Shown in pieces: positions 61,738-64,000 of a DNA stretch of 64,000 bases (the stretch's first letter is position 1; each line of letters starts with the position of its first letter). The position numbers and the translations under genes are program-made. The notes beneath the pieces are model-generated. The model saw only the letters and a program-made list of their open reading frames with translations, searched no databases and was not told where the DNA came from. Where the stretch lies: assembly GCF_023715155.1 (NCBI RefSeq), contig NZ_JAMBNQ010000015.1, positions 41,688 to 105,687 of the forward strand, in the 5' to 3' direction. The stretch comes from Neobacillus mesonae (GTDB lineage: Bacteria; Bacillota; Bacilli; Bacillales; Cytobacillaceae).

Positions 61738-63171
61738 TCAATAAACAATAACCGGCTCATAGGTGCTGAGATTGGCATACACAGTTTGCATAATGCTTGG
61801 CGGTGTGTTGACACAGCCATGCGATCCTGATGTAAGATAAGTCTTGCTTCCCCAATTGCCCCGCCAGCTTGCATCATGGAATCCCTGTCCGTCATTCGTA
61901 AAAGGAGCCCAATATTTAACAGGTGTCTGATAAGTTATTTTACCGTTTTCTCTGCCTGTTAGTACGGCGTTAGTTTCCTTATAAAGGACATACCATACAC
62001 CTGGTGATGTTTCATGACGATTATCATGTGTCCCGGTAACAACATTCGTTGTGACGACTAATTTGCCATTTTTGTATATCCAAATTCGCTGATTTGCAAG
62101 GGAGACTTCAGCGTACGTATCCCCAATACCATTATTGGCAGTTATGTCATATCCGTAGCCTTCACCATTCCAGCCATGACCGTAAATATTAGAGGCGGAA
62201 ACTGATTTTTTCCCATTTTCAAAAGCTTTCACAATACGAGGTATTTCTTTTTTAACATCAATAGCCCAGCCATAGCCTTTCGCTTTAACTGAAATGACCG
62301 AACCTGAATGGGTCTTGAATTTGAAATCCTTATTTAATGTGGATTGGGTATTGTTAATTTTGGCAATCCTATTCTTAATTTCATTTGAATCATCAATCTT
62401 GATCTGTAAATCTTTTGAAATAGAGGCGTTTTTAATTAATTCGCCTGCCTTTAACGGGTAAACTTTATCCTGCACCTTGTAATCAACGGTTTGAGCAAGG
62501 AATTCTTCCAACTTCTTCTGTTGGTTTTTTATAAACTCGCTGTCTTCTTTAATTGGCTGTATGTATAAAGGATTAAGCTGAATTTCACTAATATATTTGG
62601 ACTTTTCAAAGTCCTTCAAAAGACTGGCGACATCATACTGTTCTCCGCTGATACTGTTTGCGACAATAATTTTGCCTTGATCTAAACGAACCGCCGCATC
62701 TTTTGGCGCTTTTAATCCTTTATTCATGGCGATCAGCTTTTCTTCTAACTGTTTTTTTAAGGTCTGGTTTCGATATTGATCCTGATTAGTGGGAAGTAAT
62801 GAAAAATTTTTCTCTTTTGAAGATGGAAAAAACGTCCACTGTTTCTTTAATAATTTTTTGACATCAGGCAGATCCTTATCCGAAAATACCATTTTTGTAT
62901 CTTTGCCATCTAAAATTTGTTGATTTCCAATATAAATTACATTCTTTAATACGCTTGTTTTTAGTTCTTTTAGTGCCTGATCAGCGGACATACCACCGAC
63001 TTTGATGCCATTAATTTTGATTTGTGCATTAAAATGGTTTGCCTGATAATAGCATCCTGCAGCAATGACGAGAGCCATAATAATGATGATACCTGCTGTA
63101 ATAAACCTCCAATTTGCATACCACTTAGCGCGATGTTTCTCAATTTCTTGATTATGTACCGTGCTTTCCAT
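61738..63171 (-). CDS. Membrane-anchored L,D-transpeptidase (YkuD domain) with peptidoglycan-binding-like region
   Basis: Start at ATG 63171 follows GGGGGGATCCTTT; the frame is open 78 nt further upstream but without a site. The 477-residue product has one membrane span (residues ~22-44), two repeat-like extracellular domains of the type found with YkuD enzymes (IKINGIKVGGMSADQALKEL), and a C-terminal YkuD domain with the catalytic SHGCVNTPPS. It would form 3-3 cross-links in, or attach proteins to, peptidoglycan. ~78 bp of leader precede it. Confidence 0.9.
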   Translation of the reverse strand: MESTVHNQEIEKHRAKWYANWRFITAGIIIIMALVIAAGCYYQANHFNAQIKINGIKVGGMSADQALKELKTSVLKNVIYIGNQQILDGKDTKMVFSDKDLPDVKKLLKKQWTFFPSSKEKNFSLLPTNQDQYRNQTLKKQLEEKLIAMNKGLKAPKDAAVRLDQGKIIVANSISGEQYDVASLLKDFEKSKYISEIQLNPLYIQPIKEDSEFIKNQQKKLEEFLAQTVDYKVQDKVYPLKAGELIKNASISKDLQIKIDDSNEIKNRIAKINNTQSTLNKDFKFKTHSGSVISVKAKGYGWAIDVKKEIPRIVKAFENGKKSVSASNIYGHGWNGEGYGYDITANNGIGDTYAEVSLANQRIWIYKNGKLVVTTNVVTGTHDNRHETSPGVWYVLYKETNAVLTGRENGKITYQTPVKYWAPFTNDGQGFHDASWRGNWGSKTYLTSGSHGCVNTPPSIMQTVYANLSTYEPVIVY

Positions 63172-63608
63172 AAAGGATCCCCCCATACTGACATCAGTGT
63201 TAACATCTTTTGACCTATAAACAATTGATATGGTGTTATTGGTTGCCACTTTTTAGAAAATAAGTAATTTATACTACTATTCTACAAAATATCATATTCG
63301 AACATTGTCGTTTTTTGTGTTTGTTTAAATTTTTAATTAGACTTTTTACTCATTTCATTAGAGCTAAAGAAATGTATCCCTTTGATAAATTTTCAAAAAA
63401 ATGGAATAAAAGAATGAAGCCAACTAATATGAGAGGATTTGAAGCAAAAACTTAAATTTATAAAGAGGCGCACGCTATAAGGAATAAGCAGGAATAATAT
63501 CTGTTGAGATTTCCTCAATTTCGGAATTTGTTCATACTAAAACCCTGATCCAGCCTGTCTTTTTCAATTTTCTTATCATTCTATGATTGGAAAACATTCT
63601 TTAACTAA
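63172..63608. other. 440-bp gap upstream of the L,D-transpeptidase
   Basis: AT-rich; promoter region of the minus-strand gene. No gene recognised. Confidence 0.45.
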
Positions 63609-63817
63609 GGCTCTTTTCTAAAAGATTGTTGCTCTTTGCTCCCTTTTTAAGATTCGTTCAAAAAATAGGGGTAGAAATTCCCCTTATATAGGAAATTGGA
63701 TGATAATTAGCTGAAATAGACGGAGGAATTTCCCTTATTTGATTTTAAACTGCTAAAATCGGGTGCTTTTCATTGAATAACGGAAAAAACTCCGCTTATT
63801 TTTTACTATTTAAGCTC
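63609..63817 (+). repeat. Dispersed repeat family R, copy 3 (truncated)
   Basis: Matches the first ~210 bp of copies 1 and 2 (GGCTCTTTTCTAAAAGATTG to CTATTTAAGCTC) with a few substitutions, then diverges. The last two inverted-repeat units of the full element are partly missing. Confidence 0.88.
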
Positions 63818-64000
63818 CCTCAGTTAGATACGATTTTCTCTCGAATACTCACTTATTCGCAGGATTTCAAAGCACTTGTAATAACATTTGGGGATTGATG
63901 AATGAGTTGTTCGTAATTTGGCTACACGGAGGCGTACTTAAATAAAGGGGTTAGTAATAACTCCATAAATTTCCATATAATGTACGTTCTCCACGCCACC

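Noticed and set aside
1..64000. tRNA or rRNA genes
   Set aside because: I looked for conserved tRNA arm motifs and rRNA blocks and found none.

Overview
The window is a chromosomal segment of a low-GC, spore-forming Bacillaceae bacterium (Bacillus/Neobacillus-like). Evidence: purine-rich Shine-Dalgarno sites, UUG/GUG starts, sporulation and biofilm genes (SinR, SinI, KinB-like kinase, PdaA, Spo0E-like phosphatase), and a gene order that follows the B. subtilis yfk/yfj region (yfkK, yfkH, yfkF, chaA/yfkE, yfkD, then pdaA/yfjS and an rlmCD-type gene).

Layout. 1-830: end of a LiaS-LiaR two-component operon. 889-5228: Fur-boxed iron uptake operon (lipoprotein EfeO, Tat-exported peroxidase EfeB, permease EfeU). 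5333-9525: SpoVB-like flippase, BI-1 protein, MscL, aminopeptidase AmpS and a small membrane peptide. 9526-11296: a gene-poor stretch with two tandem-repeat arrays, both of about 52 bp period. 11297-16087: topB, hutH behind a leader terminator, and small genes. 16239-18239: PfkB kinase, then a c-di-GMP-I riboswitch in front of a short sinI, convergent with sinR. 18478-27112: map and the yfk block with a ZosA-like P-type ATPase. 27163-34605: class I fumarase, a third 52-bp array, pdaA, KinB-like kinase, rlmCD.

From about 34.6 kb to 61.65 kb lies a region that looks accreted. The 3' end of rlmCD is echoed at 43.74, 45.96 and 61.62 kb. The region begins with three large serine recombinases (one intact, two broken), each group preceded by tiny translationally coupled ORFs. 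It then carries a LysR/MFS pair, an IS3 remnant, an M28 aminopeptidase, an LCP protein, a Spo0E-like phosphatase next to a PAS kinase, two or three CBO0543-type membrane proteins, another two-component system, an epoxide-hydrolase-like enzyme and an aldo/keto reductase. An L,D-transpeptidase closes the window.

How it fits together: several genes touch the sporulation/biofilm decision (SinI-SinR, KinB-like kinase, PAS kinase, Spo0E-like phosphatase with a Spo0A box). The riboswitch upstream of sinI would feed c-di-GMP directly into SinR control. The most unusual structural signal is the family of arrays with unrelated sequences but the same design: 52-bp period, 6-7 bp inverted arms and a 13-nt loop. 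All homology calls are from reading motifs; no database search was run.
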